The notes below the pieces were generated by a model. That model was not told the origin of the DNA. It was given only the letters and a program-made list of their open reading frames with translations, and ran no database searches. Below, in pieces: positions 63,009-64,000 of a DNA stretch of 64,000 nt. This stretch comes from CAZLGM01 sp964558875 (GTDB taxonomy: Bacteria > Desulfobacterota > Desulfobulbia > Desulfobulbales > Desulfocapsaceae): positions 1 to 64,000 of the forward strand of contig CAZLGM010000001.1 in NCBI GenBank assembly GCA_964558875.1, given 5' to 3'. Position 1 is the stretch's first letter, and every line of letters begins with the position of its first letter. Position numbers and translations under genes: made by a program.

Positions 63009-64000
63009 TCAAGACTTCTTAGGATAACCCATTTCAGATAACGCCTCGGTGATCTCAGTGAGGCTTTCCGGGTCATCGATGGTTGACGGCATGTTCCATT
63101 CCCTGCCGTCGGCAATGGCGCGCATAGTGGCACGCAGGATTTTTCCTGAACGGGTTTTCGGCAGCCGGACCACCTGGGATGCTTCCCTGAAACAGGCGAT
63201 GGCGCCGATCTGCTTCCGAACCATTTGAACAAGATCGCTGAGGATGTCTTCGCTTGATTTTGTTACTCCTGCCTTGACAACAAAAAGACCTAAAGGCGAC
63301 TGTCCTTTGAGCTGATCATTGATTCCGAAAACAGCACATTCGGCAACATCAGGATGGGTGGCAATGACCTCTTCCATGGCTCCGGTGGACAACCGGTGAC
63401 CGGCGATATTAATGACATCATCAATACGGCCCATGATGAAGACATAGCCATCCTCATCGATGTAGCCACCATCGCTGGTTTCATAATATCCAGGGAAGGC
63501 GGACATGTACGAGTCAATAAATCTCTCTTCATTACGCCACAATGTAGCCAGGGTGCCCGGGGGCAGAGGCAGCTTGACAACGATATTGCCCTCTTCACCG
63601 GCAGGAAGCGGGTTGCCGTCGTTATCAACGATCTGGACATTATAGCCGGGCATCGCTTTGGATGAGGATCCGGCTTTGACAGGCAACTCCTCAATACCTC
63701 TGCAGTTGCCGACAATGGCCCAGCCGGTTTCAGTCTGCCACCAGTGATCAATGACCGGGACATTTAACAGGTCTGATGCCCAGTGATAGGTATCCGGGTC
63801 GAGGCGTTCACCGGCAAGATAGAGCGCCTCAAAACAGGAGAGGTCATATTTCTTGAGCATTTCGCCGTTGGGATCTTCTTTTTTTATGGCCCTGAAGGCG
63901 GTTGGCGCAGTAAACAGGGCTTTGACACCATGTTGGGAAATCACTCGCCAGAAAGCGCCGGCATCGGGGGTACCGATGGGTTTGCCTTCATAGATGATGG
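63009..64000 (-). CDS. prpE: Propionyl-CoA synthetase (partial, N-terminus outside the window)
   Basis: The frame continues past the right edge; about 330 C-terminal residues are present. Just before the edge it encodes YEGKPIGTPDAGAFWRVISQHGV, typical of PrpE. The adenylate-forming motifs WWQTETGW, ETSDGGYIDEDGYVFIMGR and the catalytic Lys region RLPKTRSGKILR are visible. It makes propionyl-CoA (possibly also acetyl-CoA) from the acid, ATP and CoA. PrpE is preferred over Acs on the SQHGVKALFTAPTAFRAIKKEDP segment. Probably co-transcribed with sucC. Confidence 0.9.
   Translation of the reverse strand, partial: IIYEGKPIGTPDAGAFWRVISQHGVKALFTAPTAFRAIKKEDPNGEMLKKYDLSCFEALYLAGERLDPDTYHWASDLLNVPVIDHWWQTETGWAIVGNCRGIEELPVKAGSSSKAMPGYNVQIVDNDGNPLPAGEEGNIVVKLPLPPGTLATLWRNEERFIDSYMSAFPGYYETSDGGYIDEDGYVFIMGRIDDVINIAGHRLSTGAMEEVIATHPDVAECAVFGINDQLKGQSPLGLFVVKAGVTKSSEDILSDLVQMVRKQIGAIACFREASQVVRLPKTRSGKILRATMRAIADGREWNMPSTIDDPESLTEITEALSEMGYPKKS

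Overview
The window looks like a chromosomal segment of a Gram-negative, sigma-54-rich bacterium. Outer-membrane lipoproteins, HlyD-type adaptors, NtrC-family regulators and a propionyl-CoA synthetase next to succinyl-CoA ligase genes fit a Desulfobacterota (Desulfobulbales-like) organism. That placement is inference from gene content; no rRNA or tRNA gene is present to anchor it.

Layout. 0.3-6.4 kb: housekeeping genes (methyltransferase, M16C presequence-type protease, D-aminoacyl-tRNA deacylase, small membrane protein, FGGY kinase). 6.5-12.9 kb: a signalling block with a Roadblock/LC7 protein, a Cys-rich unknown protein, a receiver-PATAN-Roadblock fusion, and an NtrC-type regulator with its PAS/GAF kinase. 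Two of these units have good sigma-54 -24/-12 promoters. 12.9-15.7 kb: an exported unknown protein, a zinc-ribbon membrane protein and an unusual bactofilin-ATPase fusion.

15.7-52.6 kb is the centrepiece, read almost entirely on the minus strand. It holds a TIGR03032/TPR protein, a 38-codon small ORF, a TolC-like lipoprotein, two giant tandem paralogous surface proteins (about 3,930 and 5,250 codons), a periplasmic adaptor, a GAF/HlyD membrane adaptor and an M50 metalloprotease-HlyD protein. The giants share an ALEDRILFDAA N-terminus, a DUF4347 domain, SLREA/right-handed beta-helix/anchor-Q modules and a conserved 139-residue C-terminus. This reads as a dedicated export system and its two substrates, with no ABC transporter ATPase in the window. 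Three lesions fall in this one system: one in-frame stop in each giant gene, and a frameshift in the M50 gene exactly at its second active-site motif.

53-57.4 kb: a glrK-qseG-glrR (QseEGF-type) system, followed by two TGTC-N10-GACA-type sites and a sigma-54 promoter that point into a stretch with no recognised gene, where a small RNA or small membrane protein may lie. 57.4-64 kb: MBL hydrolase, aldo/keto reductase, a small GIY-YIG nuclease gene bracketed by direct copies of a dispersed repeat, then prpE-sucC-glpQ-sucD with a glycerophosphodiesterase gene inserted between the two ligase subunits.

Intergenic regions carry two dispersed repeat families: one containing cgcgagggagc and gaccgtggcgatct, and one forming a long hairpin with variable inner stems.
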